A stretch of 64,000 nt of DNA from Pseudo-nitzschia pungens (GCA_037355855.1 CM074765.1:1674001-1738000); one strand, 5' to 3'; shown: positions 20,647 through 32,519, counted from the stretch's first letter. Made by a program: numbers and translations. The notes: generated by a model not told the origin, from the sequence alone.

Positions 20647-21607
20647 CCAAACCAAACAACAAACAAAGGATCACGTATCCAGGATCATGATATCCACCGC
20701 ACCATGCCTTCAGCGCCACTGGCCCTGATTGCCAGTACAGCACTGCTGTCTGGGATGACGCATGGAGGAGAACTCCCAGAAAGGGAAGGAACCTACAGAG
20801 ATGAGCCCTGTTGCAAATAAAATGTTCGAACTAAATACAAGTGCTCAAGACCGATCCAGAGTGACGGTGACAATCAACCACATTAAATAAATAAAGATTC
20901 AATGGCAAATACAAACAAACGCAATAAAGATCTAGACGCAGATCGGTTCGGAGGCGAACCAGTTGCAAGGGTACAGACGCTAAAAGCCATAAATCAATCA
21001 ATCGAATCGAATCACAATATCGATATCGATAAGGGTACAGACGCTAAACAAAATAAAGGGTACAGCAGCAACAACAAGGCCAACCTTGTTCTGGACAAAC
21101 AAATAGTCCACAGGGAGCTTCAGAACTAATAGAGCAATCCCACAAAATCCATATTCAAAACCCACAGAGGTGCTCTGGAGTTACAAAATTCGAAACTCCA
21201 ATAGACTGCTGCAAACACACCTAATAAAGACCGGCAAAGTATCCGGCAAATTGCAACTGAATTTACATATCAATTCACCACTGACTAACAATGCTTCCCC
21301 TCTGTGCTTGCACACATACAATCGGAGATACGGCAAGCACAAATCCAACGCTTGGCTTTTCACCTACCTACTAACTCCTATTACAACAGGAGGTGTTTTT
21401 ATGCCTACCAAGAGCAATACAAGCCATCGCTTTCACATCAATCTCACATCAATCGACTTTCAAAAGTCAATCGATTTTAAATCAGCTCCACTACCCTGAG
21501 AGGTACATCACAGTTGGGGGAGGAAAAGAATTTTCTTCGACTCTTTTTCTATTTTTACCATGTCTTTACGACCCGTCTCAAGAACAAGAAACAAAAAATC
21601 TTCGATT
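20647..21607 (+). other. Non-coding internal region of element A
   Basis: No coding frame. Homologous to the region after gag in F (36530-36955) and to the reverse complement of D (37680-38619). It includes the segment ACAAGGCCAACCTTGTTC (about 21075-21095). It resumes after LINE-1 at 32520-32683, where the purine-rich CATTGGGGAACTA precedes the 3' LTR and is the likely polypurine tract. Confidence 0.75.
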
Positions 21608-21626
21608 TTCAGTATCACGAAGAACC
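21608..21626 (+). repeat. LINE-1 target-site duplication, left copy (19 bp)
   Basis: TTCAGTATCACGAAGAACC, identical to 32501-32519. The uninterrupted site is seen in element D (reverse strand near 37660-37680). Confidence 0.92.
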
Positions 21627-23393
21627 CTACAATTTTGCGACGCGCGATTTTGTCCGATGTTCCGATGTTCCAGTACTTAAAACACGTAGATTTCTACACA
21701 ACTTTCCCCTTTGATATCTCCCTCACTTCTAAAGCTCCTACAACAACACCAAGCACTACACCTATTAACAGAGACCTCGCCTATCTGATTCTGCTGTTTC
21801 TTTGGCTGCTCCTTGCTTCCTTTGGTTGCTTTGGTTGCTTGCTTCCCTGCCGGTCGGTCGATCGCTTCGGCAGCAACAAGCAAACAAGGACACATAATTC
21901 CTACAGAACTTCCAGTACTAATTTCTACAGCTGATTCTGTTTCGGTTCGGAGCTCGGTTTGTTTTTCGATCTGTTTTCAAGCTACCTTATTATTTAACGC
22001 TGTACAGTCTTCCAACCCCTTTAAGTGATACCCACTTAACGTTCTACATTCTTCAAGATCGAACCCACTTAACGTTCTACATTCTTCAAGATCGAACACA
22101 TATACACCCCCCTTCTAGAAGGTTCCTGCTTGCTTATCTTTTAAGTATTTGCAAGTTCGCACGAGCATATCTTCCAGTTCCCCCTTTATTTTCAAGCCAA
22201 TTGCCCACTATTCCTTAAGTGTTTATCACTTAAGAGTTCCCCTGTTTCCTAGCCAAGCCCCCTAGTCCCTAAGTGTTTTCGCTTAAGGCTCCCCTACTAC
22301 ATCTGTTTTCAAGCCAAGACCAACCGATCCATAAGTACCTCCTACTTAGTGCACTCTTGTTTCCAAGACTACAGCTACTACCGCCCCTTGTTTTCAAGAC
22401 TACAATTTCCCTGGTCCCTAAGTGTTCGCGAGTTCCCTGATCCCTAAGTGTTTTCGCTATTAAGCAACCCCAACTTGAACTTCAAGTTCGACACTGTTTT
22501 CAAGACACTAGCCTCCCTCTTGTTCCTAGGTGTTTCTACTAAAGCCCCTGTTTTCAAGCAAGCAGCTTTCCTGGTCCCTAAGTATCTCGCTCAAGGTACC
22601 TGTTTTCAAGCCAACTGCCCCTGGATACTGTTTCTACCCATAATTACTTCCCTTGTTTCCAAGCAAGCAACTTCCCTGGTCCCTAAGTGTCTCGCTCAAG
22701 GTTCCTGTTTTCAAGACAATTGCCCCTGGATACTGTTTCCACTTATAAGTACTCGCGAGTTTGAACTTCAAGTTCCCTCCTGAGCCTTTTAAGTGTGCCC
22801 TGCCATTGATATCCCCCAGTCCCTAAGTGTTCCTACTAAAGCCCCTGTTTTCAAGGTCCAAGCTTCCCTGGGGCTGCTGTATTTCAATTCAAATCGCTTA
22901 CGATTCGAATTTGCAAGCCTACAAGCCTACACGATTTGCAAGCCTACAAGCCTACACGATTTGCAGTAGTAGTTGCAAAATTGTTCAAATTTGCACAATT
23001 TTCAAGCTACGAGTACGAGTACAGGTACTAGCTTCGGCTTCAGTCTACACAATTTGCAGTAGTTGAAAAATTGTTCAAACTTGCACAATTTTCAGGCTAC
23101 CGCGTACAAGTTCCAAGTTCCGCGCGCAGAGTTTTTGGGCTCCAAGTGTGAGACAAATTTTGCTCGTTTTTTAGCAAAAATTTCTGAGTTCCCCTGTGAC
23201 TTTTGTGGGTGTGCTCCAGTATATTCTTTGGATCCCCAGGGGCCTTTTCCTTGTCCAGACCAAGGTTACCCTTGTTGTTGCTGCTGTACCCTGTTTCCAG
23301 GATACACCCATCTGTATATATACATACAGGTTAACACTGACAGCCTACCAGCGCCCGAGCCAACACACCTATTCAGCCTATCCTTGCCCCACC
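21627..23393 (+). repeat. LINE-1 5' UTR with many AAGTG...CACTT hairpin units
   Basis: About ten imperfect units combine CTGTTTTCAAGCCAA with CCCTAAGTGTTTTCGCTTAAGG. Several form strong stems: TTAAGTG/CACTTAA near 22020-22040, and CTTAAGTG/CACTTAAG near 22214-22234. Equivalent units occur in LINE-2 and LINE-3. Confidence 0.75.
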
Positions 23394-26369
23394 ATGCCTC
23401 TTCCCCCGCCAGCTTCCAGGCGAAAAAGGCCTCCCTTGACTGCCACTCCTTCAAACAAAGGCGCCTTTATGGGGACTCCTTCCCGCCGACCACCTGCTGG
23501 TTCCGTTCTTCAGGCTACTCCCTCTCCCCCTCCCTCTCCCCGTCCAGCTAGGGATTTGCTCCCTTCTGATGATGATATGTCCTTCACTTCTGCTGTGTCT
23601 ACTGGTGCACTAGATGATTTTGATATGAGCACTGAGCAGTCAGGCACTGGGCATTCAGACACAGGGCATTCAGGCAGTAGGAAGTCTGACAGTGGGAAGC
23701 CCACCAGTGGGGAGTCCAACAGTGGGAAGTCCAACAGTGGGACGTCCAACAGTGGGATGCCCAGCAGTGAGCAGTCCAACAGTGAGACATCCGTGAATGG
23801 TCAGCCCGGCTCTGAGCACTCAGACTCTAAGCACCCTCCTTCCAAGGTCCCTCCTTCCAAGGTCTCTTCTTCCAAGTCTAGTCTGAAACAAGCTACTCTT
23901 GTATTTCGCTCTGACACACCGTCTGCAGAGCGACATGCCCTACGCCAGAAAGCCCTGGCTGCTGCCAACAAAGCTCACTCAGATTCCTTCCTCTAGTGCT
24001 TCTACGGTAAGGGGCCTTTTACTGGTCGTGCTTCCATTCCCACCCCCATCCAAACTCTTCGTAAAACTCCAGCAGGATCCCGGCTATGGACTGGGTGTCC
24101 AAGTCCCACTCACTTTTTCAGCAAGAAAGATGGGAATGACAAGAAATCCATCCATGATGTCTGTCAGTCTGCCATCCCTCCAGCATATGCTCATGCTTTT
24201 CCTGACAACCCTGAGTGGAGAACTGCTTCTGTGGAGTCCCTGGTTTCCCTTGCTACTCTCTGCTTTCAAGCCTCTGAAGACTGGACCAAGCAACCTTCCG
24301 GCCATGCTCTGAGGAGATGTCTTATTGGTTTGGCCAAGATGTCACCTGAGTGTTTTGACACCATGTACTGTGAAGGCAACCTTTTGCCCAGCACTGAAGG
24401 CAAAGTTTGGTTGGCAGCCAATCAGGTGCTTGGCTCTCACTGGCATTTCAAGAAGCGTCCTCCTACACCTGCGCCAACTGCGGTTGATGATGCTTCCACT
24501 TCCAAATCAGTGTCCTTTCTTCCTGGTGGTGGTGATGCTACTGTCTTGTCCTCTTCTGCTGGGCATTTCCTCCAACGCCGAGGGGTTTGCTCAAGTGATT
24601 CCCGAGCTCCAGTGGATGTCACTGCTGGCACCAAGTGTTCTCATAGTTCTTTTGTCACTCTGTCCCTTCCAAGGTTGATGTCCCAACGCCCTGGGGAACT
24701 GTATGATAAACTGCTCAAGTCTCTCAAGGAAGCTTTGGATCTCCTTTGGACTGTTGACAAGCGCCTAGTGTTGTATGTTTTTCCCTCAAGAGCCCGGCTC
24801 AACCCCAAGGCCAAGCCTGTTACCAAGCTTTGGACTACCCTTCCTGACAGGAAAACCTTGGAATTGTATGTTGCTCAGCTCTGGCTTCGCAGCAGAACTG
24901 CTCCTAACTTACGCTTCTTTGTGGGCCATAGTGCTTCCCTGGAGAATCTATTGTCTGTCCAGTTGCTCCAGAGACTCAGAGACCGTGACATGGACTTGAA
25001 GTTTGACCACATACAGGCCCCAGTTATTGTCACCTGTGGCTTTCTCCTTGGATCATACATGCAGAGTTTTGATCTTGACCACTACAACGAATTGCTTCAG
25101 ACTCATCCCAGGTTTCAGGCATGTCCTATTGCTGTTATCAGGAAGAATATCAGCCTGGACAACTCCAGAACTCCTGATCCCAATCCGGTTCTGGCTGCTC
25201 ATGTTTTATGTGATGCTACAAAGCGCGCCCAAACTGTTAAGCTCCTCAAAGCCCAGTTCAATCGTTGCAAGCCTTCAGACATTGCCTCTCTCCCTGATGG
25301 CAAATTCTACAAGTTCATTGAGACAGCTACCAATCCTTCTGACAGACCTCTTCCCCCTTCCAAGCTCAAGACTGTTCGCCAAGCTAAGCACCGCCAAGCC
25401 AAATTTATTGAGAGCCATGAAACTGCTCCTGTTTTGGGGGTAGTTGATCTTGATCTTCCTGTTGATTTGGGCCAAGGGCTGGGTTTGAAGACACTGCACA
25501 GTGTGCTTATGGGCATCAGAACCCGTGACAATTGGTCATGGCCTCTCTTTCTCTCTGTTGATACCAGTTCATACCGGGGTGAGATCCTTGCTTTGTATAA
25601 CATCACTACCAAGGCTGAAGCCATGGCCATGTTGTCTTTCCTGCCTATTTTTTTGGAGGCTCATTATGGTTCTTGTGTTAGACAATGGTTCTCTTCTGAG
25701 TGCTTGACTGAAATGGAAGCTTACCATTGGGATGCTGCTGCCAATTGTGTGGTGGAAACTGCACCTGCTGTAGATCCAATGCAGGATGCCTCTCTTCCCT
25801 TTTTTGGTGATGGTGATGCCAGAGATTGGGAGCTTGTTGATGATGACTTGTCAGTTGACCTTGCTCCCGATCTCACTTTTGATCTGGATTTGCACTTCAA
25901 CCTCCAAGCTCGTGCTGACAGTGGTGGTGGTGGCTTTGATGACTCCCAATCCATGGATACTTTAGCTACTGGCACTTCCAACCTCACTGCTGTCCAGGCT
26001 TCACCGCCTACAGGTGCTGCTCCTCCTGGAGGTGATCCTCCTAATGCTTCCAAGGCTGGTGCCTCCCCTGGCGTCTCTCCTGATGTCTCACCTGCAGTTC
26101 CTGATCCTCCCAATGCTGCCATTGCTGGTGTCTCCCCTGTGGCCTCTCCTGATGCCTCAACTGCAGGTCCTGCTGTCCTGCCTTCTGGTTTGCCTGGTGG
26201 TGAGGAAGATGCAGCCTCTGCATTGAGGCTTGGAGTTGCTGCTATTGCATTCTCCTCCAGCCATGATGCTAGTGTCAGTGATTTGAGCCATGCCAATGTC
26301 TCCACCAAATCAGCTCCGGCAACTCTTTCTTCCGTGCGACAGACTCGGTTTCCTTCTGATCATGGTTAG
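23394..26369 (+). pseudogene. LINE-1 ORF1 (991-codon frame with one in-frame TAG)
   Basis: The frame is open from ATG 23394 (MPLPPPASRRKRPP) to TAG 26367-26369, except for a TAG at codon 201 (23994-23996). ORF1 proteins of LINEs bind RNA and act as chaperones during reverse transcription; that is the expected role here. The N-terminal 200 residues are Pro/Ser-rich, with a degenerate Ser-Gly-Asn repeat (units like SGKSNSG). The part after the TAG (a 712-residue frame from 24231) looks folded for about 500 residues, then becomes Pro/Ala/Ser-rich. No RRM or CCHC knuckle is evident. The long size is unusual for ORF1. Either the copy is broken by one substitution or the downstream part is reached by readthrough or an internal start. 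Confidence 0.75.
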
Positions 26370-29300
26370 CTCTTCTGGTATGAGGTTTGATGGGATGCCT
26401 TCCAATCCAAATCCCATCAATGCTTCTACTGTTTCTCCCTTTTCCCCCTCCGCCTCTTCCCCTGTCTCTCATTTTGTCCAATTAACTCTTCATGGAGACT
26501 CTCTTGCTGCTAAGGATTCTGACAGTTTTGGTCATTCCTTTCCTCAAGCTCCATCCTCTAATTCCACCATCATCACCTTCCAAAACATTGGGCCCCAGCG
26601 TAGAGCTGCCTTTATGTCCAGGTCCCAGCACAACTCCCGTCAATTTGTCAAGAGCAACGCCAGTGTGGCCCTTTTTGCTGAACATTGTTTGAATGAATCA
26701 AAGCTCCTGCCTTGTGATCTTTTCAATCGGCGCATGAAGAATGTCTGTCCCTCAAGTTTCTCCTATCTTGCCAACAACAAGCATGAAGCTTCTGACTGCT
26801 CATGGCTTCAGCCTGGCGGCACAGGTTTTTCAATTGACCAGCTGTTCAGCTCCCACAAGGTTGCACATGGAGCTGATCCATCTGGTCTTGGCAGATGGTC
26901 CTTTGTCAAGTTTCAGGGCAGGGATGGCTACACTGTCACCATGTTTTCTGCCTACTGCCCCGTTGAAAATGATAGGGATCTGGGCTCAGTCTGGAATCAA
27001 CAGTACCGCTACTTTCAAGCAGCTGAAAATCTTTTCAGTCCCAATCCATGTATTCTTTTTCACAGGGATCTGACTGCTGCCCTTCAAGTCTGTCTGGGTG
27101 CAGGTGATCAAGTCATTGTTGGGATTGACCAGAATGCTGATGTTAGAACTGACGGCTTGTCTTTTGAGCTCCAGGCTCTTGGTTTCAGAGAGGCCATCCT
27201 TACCCTTCATAGTACGTCTTCTCCTCCTGCCACTCACAACCGAAACACTACCAGAACACCAATTGATGCCATTTGGGTCTCTGAGAATGTTGATGTTCTC
27301 AGGGCTGGGTATTGTCCCTTTGGTGGTGCCTATGGTATGGAATCTGACCACAGAATGCTTTGGATTGAAGTCTGTAATTGCAGCCTCATGGGCAAACATC
27401 TACCACCTCCTGTGAGCTTCTCTCATTCCAAACTCCAGTCCTCCCACCCTCATCTGCGCCAACGGTATTTCAAGCGAGTGAGGCACAGCTTTCTCAAGGC
27501 TGGCGTGTTTTCTCTCCAAGCTAAGCTGGAGCACCTCCTGGCTCAGTTTCAGTCTGGGGATATTTCTGTGCGCACTGATCTCATCACCACATACGAAGTC
27601 CTCCATGAAACCTCCACCTCTCTCAGGCTCTCTGTTGAACAAAACCTCTGCCACACTAGAGCTGGTTTGGTTCCATGGTCCCCAAAGCTACAAGTCTATC
27701 GTGATACCATTGACTTTTGGAGGCGTGTTGTTAAGTTGAGACAGGGTGTGTCCACCAGTCATACTGTTTTGAAAAGGTTGGCCTGCAAGCTTTCTCTTTA
27801 CAAAGGAGAACACAGTGATCTTTCCAGTGCTCTCCTCCATCTGAAACAAGCTTACAAGCAATACCGGGCAGTGAAGAAATTGGCCCCCTCATGGAGAGAC
27901 TCCTTCAATCAAGGCCTGGTGGATGCACTTCTTGCTGAAGGCAAGCCTCACAACCAGAATGCTTCCAAGATTCGTGCCAGGATGCGCAGGGAACGGCTTC
28001 AACGAGAGCTTGGCCTCGCTGCTCGGTCTATTCGGGGACGTGTCAACAAGTCAGCAGTCTTGCGTGCTATTGCAGTTGGCCATGATGGTGTTGAACAGGT
28101 CTTGGAGTCTCAGTCTACTATGGTACCAGCTATGGCTGAATCCAATGTCCGGCGTCAACAGCAGTGTCTTGGCACTCCCTCCATGACTCCCTCCTTCATT
28201 CAAGATTTTGGATACCTAGGCACAGCCCATGCTTCTGCTCAAGTTCTTGATGGCACATATAATCCTCCTCCTGCCACTGACAAATACCTCTCTGAATTTC
28301 TTTCTTGTCTTAAAGTCCCTGACTCTATCCTGAGTTTGCCCCCCTTTGACTATTCAGTGTGTCCAGCTGACAATGCTGCTGCCTGGAAACGCCAGAGGGA
28401 ACGCACAGCAAGTGAACCTTCTTGTTTGAGTTTTTCCCACCACAAGGCATTTGCCCTGGATCCCCAGCTGAACAAGTTTGACACTCTCCTGAGATCCGTC
28501 CCATTGATTGTTGGCTTCTCTCCTTCTGCTTGGCAGGTCATCACTGATGTTGAGATCTTCAAGAAACCTGGTGAATATAGAGTGGATAAGATGAGGCTTA
28601 TTCAGCTGATGTCTCCTGAGTTCCAAATCAACAACAAGATGATTGGCAGACGCATTCTTGCCTACGCTGAACTTGCCACTGCAGTGGCTGCCGATCAACA
28701 TGGAAGCAGAAAACACCACAAGGCCATCAACACTTGCCTGAACAAGAAGCTCATATGTGATGTGTTGCGGCAGAAGCGCAGATCCGGTGCTGTTGCTATG
28801 AATGATGCCAAGGGCTGTTATGATCGAATCTCTCATCCGATTGCCGGCCTCACTCTTCAGAGCTTTGGGGTTCCTGCACATGTGTGTGACGTTCTTCTGT
28901 CTACTTTGCAACATGCCAAACACCACATCAAAACTGGTTTTGGTCGGTCCGGCCCTGTGTATGGTGATGAACCTGTTCCTCTCAGTGGTTGTGGCCAAGG
29001 CAACGGTATTGGTCCAACTCTTTGGGCTTTGGTGTCAACAATTGTCTTCCGGATGATGCAACGGGCTGGGCATGGTGTCCATCTTATCACTTCATTGTCA
29101 CTGCAACTGGTTTCTCTTGTGGGTTTTGCCTTTGTGGATGACACAGATTTGTTTTGTGCTGGCTCTGATTCCTCAACATCTGGTGAGGAATTAGCTGTTG
29201 ACTTTCAGGAAGCTCTTGACCGATGGGCTGGTGGGATTATTGCCACTGGTGGTGCTATTGAACCTGCCAAATCCTTCTGTTATTTGATTGATTTCAAATG

Positions 29301-32193
29301 GAATGGATCCGGCTGGGACTATCGCTCAATTGCTGACATGCCTGGTGACTTCTCTGTTGCTGACAAGAATGGCAATCGAGCTACCCTGGATCGGTTTGAA
29401 GTTGACCATGCTGACAAGACTCTTGGGGTTTTTATCTCCATGGATGGCAATGAGGAAGCACAGATTGCTCATATGAAGTCACAGTCTCAGTCTTTTGGCA
29501 CCCAACTCAAGGCTTCCAAGTGTGAGAAGCGCGCATCCCTCTACACCTTCAAGTATTCTTTCATGAAGTCTGTTGAATACCCCATGCCTGTCACGCAACT
29601 TGATGAGGCCATCTGGACTAAGATTATTCACCCAGCTCTTGTTCCTGTGCTGAATAAAGCAGGGATGTCACGGACATTTCCTAGACATGTGTTCTATGGT
29701 CCTTCCCTCTATCAAGGCTTTGGTTTCATCCATCCATACCTCCTCCAAGAGTTTAGTCATATTGCCACCCTCTTTCAGGAATCTGTCAGGTCCTCACAAA
29801 CTGGTAGGCTTCTCAGGCTAACTGCTGAGTCTCTCCGGCTTGAACTTGGACTTCCTCTCCATCTTGGTGTCACACCCTATCATCCTTTTGCTTCATACGT
29901 CACTCCCTGCTGGTACAAACATGTGTGGAAGTTTTTCTCTGTTCACCCTGTGAGCTTGTTTGAAGACTTCCCAGATCTTCCACTGTTACGTTCCAATGAC
30001 TGTTATCTCATGCAAGCCTTTGTCAACTCTGGCTTCCGAGGTGCTGACTTGTCCCTCTTGAATCACATGCGCATGTCCCTCAAGGCTATTTCCCTTGCTG
30101 ATATTTGTACTCCAGATGGGAAACGACTCTCACCCATGGCTTTCCAGCTGACATCCTCCAATCACTTGAGGGATCATCTTGACTGGCCTAGATGTCCTCC
30201 ATCTTGGCCTCCAGCAGCACAGCGCTTATGGACTAAGGCTCTTCAGACCTGTTTTCTTCCCCCCTGTCCACCCCCTGCAGCCAGGGCACTGGCTCCTTCT
30301 TTTCACCTTGGGCATTGGCTCTCTCCCCAGACAGCTTCTCTTTGGCCTTGGTTTTTGTCTCCATCCACCAACAGAATATTCTTCAACACTTCTACTGGCT
30401 GGGCTGTGAGCACCTCCCAAGGCAGGGGCAGATACAGGGTCACTTCTGAACTCATTCCTGACAAACCAGCCTGTGCTGATGTGCTTGTCTGCCCTGTTAT
30501 TTGTGGACAAGTTGTACGCGTTGTTGGGTCCTCAGCCTTTGTTTCCGAACCTCCTGACATGGATCCTCTGGAGTACAATCCATTTGATTCTCTTCCAGAC
30601 TCCCCAGTAGATGCCTTTGATGCACTCTGTGCATCTCCAAGAGTCCTCCACAAATATTCCCTACCACAGGCTGGCTGTCAGCACCTTGTTGATGCTATTG
30701 AGAGTGGTACTGCCAGTGCTGTCTGTGATGGTTCATTTGATCCGGACCTTCTCAGAGGAACTTCTGCTTTCATTCTATCACCCAATACCTCCACCAAGAC
30801 TGCTTCATTGTTCCTCACAGGCTATAATTTTGTCAGTGGGTCCCCTGAGGACCAATCATCCTACCGGAGTGAACTGGCAGGCATCATTGGGGTTCTCACC
30901 TGTTGCACTGCTCTGGTGAGTCTCTTTGATATTGCTTCTGGCTCTATCACCATTGCTCTGGATGGTGACACAGCTCTCAAACAGGCTCAGGGATCATGGC
31001 CATTGGTTATTTCCCAGAAGTCTTTTGATTATGTTTATGTCATCAGAAACATGATTTCTGCCCTGCCAATCTCTGTGCACTTTCAGTGGGTTCAGGGCCA
31101 TCAAGCTGGAATCTTTCTTGATTGGTGGGCCCTTCGCAATCATCAGGTTGACAGCATGGCAAAGGCATTTCTCTCTGTCCATAGAGCTTCTGCCCATCAC
31201 TATCCCAGACTTGTGTTTGAGCCCTGGGCTTTTTCTCTCAATGGATGCAAGTGTTCAAGGTTTGATCAAAATGCTTTGCATGTTGCCATTTCTGGTCCTC
31301 CTCTTCTTCAATATTGGCAGACCCACCATGATATCCCCATTCCCCAACCTGTTTTGAGTTCCATCCATTGGTCTGCCCATCAGTCTGCTTTCAAGCGTTT
31401 ACCTCCTGGCATGCAAAGGTGGTTTGTCAAATTTGCTTCTGGTTGCATTGGTGTTGGCAACCAACTCCTTCACTACCAGTATCAGGACCACTCCAGGTGC
31501 CCATTGTGTGATGCAGACAACGAGAAGGTGTCTCATGTGCTCTCCTGCAAGGACACTGGGGCAGTACAGCACAGTGTGTCTGCCTTCACGGGACCCCTGC
31601 AGAAGAGGCTTGAAGTTGAACAAACTGATCCATCATTGGTTGCTGCCATTGTGGATCTTCTCACCAGAGTTCGGAAGGGACAGAGAATTTATCCATCATC
31701 CTACTCCTCTGCAATTGCTTCTGCTGTCAGGGCACAGAGGACCATAGGTTGGCACAACTGGCTCCTTGGTAGGTGGTCTCCTCACTGGTTTCAAATCCAG
31801 GCTGACTACTACTCCCACATTGGAAGCAAGCGCTCTCCCAAACGTTGGGCTACAGCTATCATCCATCAGTTCTTTCTTACCTCCCGGGATCTTTGGACTT
31901 ATAGGAATGAACGACTCCATGGTCCTGGGGGTACCCTTGATGCTGAACAACACCAATCTCTTGATGCTTCCATCACCTCTGAATTGGCCATTGGTGCAGC
32001 TGGTGCACTCCCCCAGTCACACTCCCTTTTGCAAACCCCTTTCCAAGTCCTACAAGGTTACACCCTGACTGCCAAGAGGCAGTGGCTTGCAACCATCCAC
32101 CTTGCCAGGAAGCAATATGCAACACCTGTCCAACCAGTGCGGCCATACCAACGAGAGGCTGCTCTTTTAAGAGCCTGGCTTACTGGACCTTAG
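26362..32193 (+). CDS. LINE-1 ORF2: endonuclease, reverse transcriptase, RNase H
   Basis: 1943 residues from ATG 26362, which overlaps the ORF1 stop by 8 bases (ATGGTTAG). An apurinic-type endonuclease covers about residues 70-335 (GIDQNADV, ESDHRMLW with His330). The reverse transcriptase has NDAKGCYDRISH and the catalytic FVDD (Asp926-Asp927). An RNase H domain starts at CDGSFD (Asp1456), with SELAGI, LDGDTAL and NHQVDSMAKAF supplying the other acidic residues. A C-terminal knuckle CPLC...SHVLSC (Cys1713, Cys1716, His1725, Cys1729) follows. This order fits RNase H-bearing LINE clades (I-like; the diatom Ambal group is possible but not verified). It nicks the target and copies the RNA in place. 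The frame is fully intact. Confidence 0.93.
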   Translation: MVSSSGMRFDGMPSNPNPINASTVSPFSPSASSPVSHFVQLTLHGDSLAAKDSDSFGHSFPQAPSSNSTIITFQNIGPQRRAAFMSRSQHNSRQFVKSNASVALFAEHCLNESKLLPCDLFNRRMKNVCPSSFSYLANNKHEASDCSWLQPGGTGFSIDQLFSSHKVAHGADPSGLGRWSFVKFQGRDGYTVTMFSAYCPVENDRDLGSVWNQQYRYFQAAENLFSPNPCILFHRDLTAALQVCLGAGDQVIVGIDQNADVRTDGLSFELQALGFREAILTLHSTSSPPATHNRNTTRTPIDAIWVSENVDVLRAGYCPFGGAYGMESDHRMLWIEVCNCSLMGKHLPPPVSFSHSKLQSSHPHLRQRYFKRVRHSFLKAGVFSLQAKLEHLLAQFQSGDISVRTDLITTYEVLHETSTSLRLSVEQNLCHTRAGLVPWSPKLQVYRDTIDFWRRVVKLRQGVSTSHTVLKRLACKLSLYKGEHSDLSSALLHLKQAYKQYRAVKKLAPSWRDSFNQGLVDALLAEGKPHNQNASKIRARMRRERLQRELGLAARSIRGRVNKSAVLRAIAVGHDGVEQVLESQSTMVPAMAESNVRRQQQCLGTPSMTPSFIQDFGYLGTAHASAQVLDGTYNPPPATDKYLSEFLSCLKVPDSILSLPPFDYSVCPADNAAAWKRQRERTASEPSCLSFSHHKAFALDPQLNKFDTLLRSVPLIVGFSPSAWQVITDVEIFKKPGEYRVDKMRLIQLMSPEFQINNKMIGRRILAYAELATAVAADQHGSRKHHKAINTCLNKKLICDVLRQKRRSGAVAMNDAKGCYDRISHPIAGLTLQSFGVPAHVCDVLLSTLQHAKHHIKTGFGRSGPVYGDEPVPLSGCGQGNGIGPTLWALVSTIVFRMMQRAGHGVHLITSLSLQLVSLVGFAFVDDTDLFCAGSDSSTSGEELAVDFQEALDRWAGGIIATGGAIEPAKSFCYLIDFKWNGSGWDYRSIADMPGDFSVADKNGNRATLDRFEVDHADKTLGVFISMDGNEEAQIAHMKSQSQSFGTQLKASKCEKRASLYTFKYSFMKSVEYPMPVTQLDEAIWTKIIHPALVPVLNKAGMSRTFPRHVFYGPSLYQGFGFIHPYLLQEFSHIATLFQESVRSSQTGRLLRLTAESLRLELGLPLHLGVTPYHPFASYVTPCWYKHVWKFFSVHPVSLFEDFPDLPLLRSNDCYLMQAFVNSGFRGADLSLLNHMRMSLKAISLADICTPDGKRLSPMAFQLTSSNHLRDHLDWPRCPPSWPPAAQRLWTKALQTCFLPPCPPPAARALAPSFHLGHWLSPQTASLWPWFLSPSTNRIFFNTSTGWAVSTSQGRGRYRVTSELIPDKPACADVLVCPVICGQVVRVVGSSAFVSEPPDMDPLEYNPFDSLPDSPVDAFDALCASPRVLHKYSLPQAGCQHLVDAIESGTASAVCDGSFDPDLLRGTSAFILSPNTSTKTASLFLTGYNFVSGSPEDQSSYRSELAGIIGVLTCCTALVSLFDIASGSITIALDGDTALKQAQGSWPLVISQKSFDYVYVIRNMISALPISVHFQWVQGHQAGIFLDWWALRNHQVDSMAKAFLSVHRASAHHYPRLVFEPWAFSLNGCKCSRFDQNALHVAISGPPLLQYWQTHHDIPIPQPVLSSIHWSAHQSAFKRLPPGMQRWFVKFASGCIGVGNQLLHYQYQDHSRCPLCDADNEKVSHVLSCKDTGAVQHSVSAFTGPLQKRLEVEQTDPSLVAAIVDLLTRVRKGQRIYPSSYSSAIASAVRAQRTIGWHNWLLGRWSPHWFQIQADYYSHIGSKRSPKRWATAIIHQFFLTSRDLWTYRNERLHGPGGTLDAEQHQSLDASITSELAIGAAGALPQSHSLLQTPFQVLQGYTLTAKRQWLATIHLARKQYATPVQPVRPYQREAALLRAWLTGP

Positions 32194-32500
32194 GGTGCTT
32201 CCACTTTGTACTTTGGTTTTGCCTTCTGTTCCTGCTTCTCATCCTGTCATATAACTTTTGATACTGGATCTTATCCCAATATCTACATTCCCATCTCACT
32301 TTCTCTCAAGTCCCTATTTTGTGGGACTTGTATGTCTTTTTCCCTGCTTGATGTTCAAGGTTTGTTTGAAAATTTGTCGTTCTGCCACTTGGGGTCCTGA
32401 CTCTATGATGGAGGCGACGTTAAAGTCTGGTTACAGACTGAGTAATTTAGTTTCACCTTTGGTGATTAAAGTTATTTAAATACGTATATTATTATTATTA
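32194..32500 (+). promoter_or_regulatory. LINE-1 3' UTR with two hairpins and ATT tail
   Basis: Stem AGTCTG-GTTA-CAGACT at 32424-32439 and stem CACC-TTT-GGTG at 32454-32464 are followed by a TTATTATTATTA tail. The same structures occur in LINE-2 (34994-35009, 35023-35035). They are the probable recognition site for the LINE reverse transcriptase. Confidence 0.75.
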
Positions 32501-32519
32501 TTCAGTATCACGAAGAACC
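32501..32519 (+). repeat. LINE-1 target-site duplication, right copy
   Basis: Identical to 21608-21626. Confidence 0.92.

Larger units (their letters stand above)
21627..32500 (+). mobile_element. LINE-1: full-length non-LTR retrotransposon with RNase H
   Basis: 10,874 bp, flanked by a 19-bp TSD. Order: 5' UTR with repeated hairpin motifs (21627-23393), ORF1 (23394-26369, one in-frame TAG), ORF2 (26362-32193: endonuclease, RT, RNase H, zinc knuckle), 3' UTR with two hairpins, and an ATTATTATTATTA tail instead of poly(A). It lies inside LTR element A, whose LTRs are nearly identical, so this is a young insertion. Confidence 0.92.
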
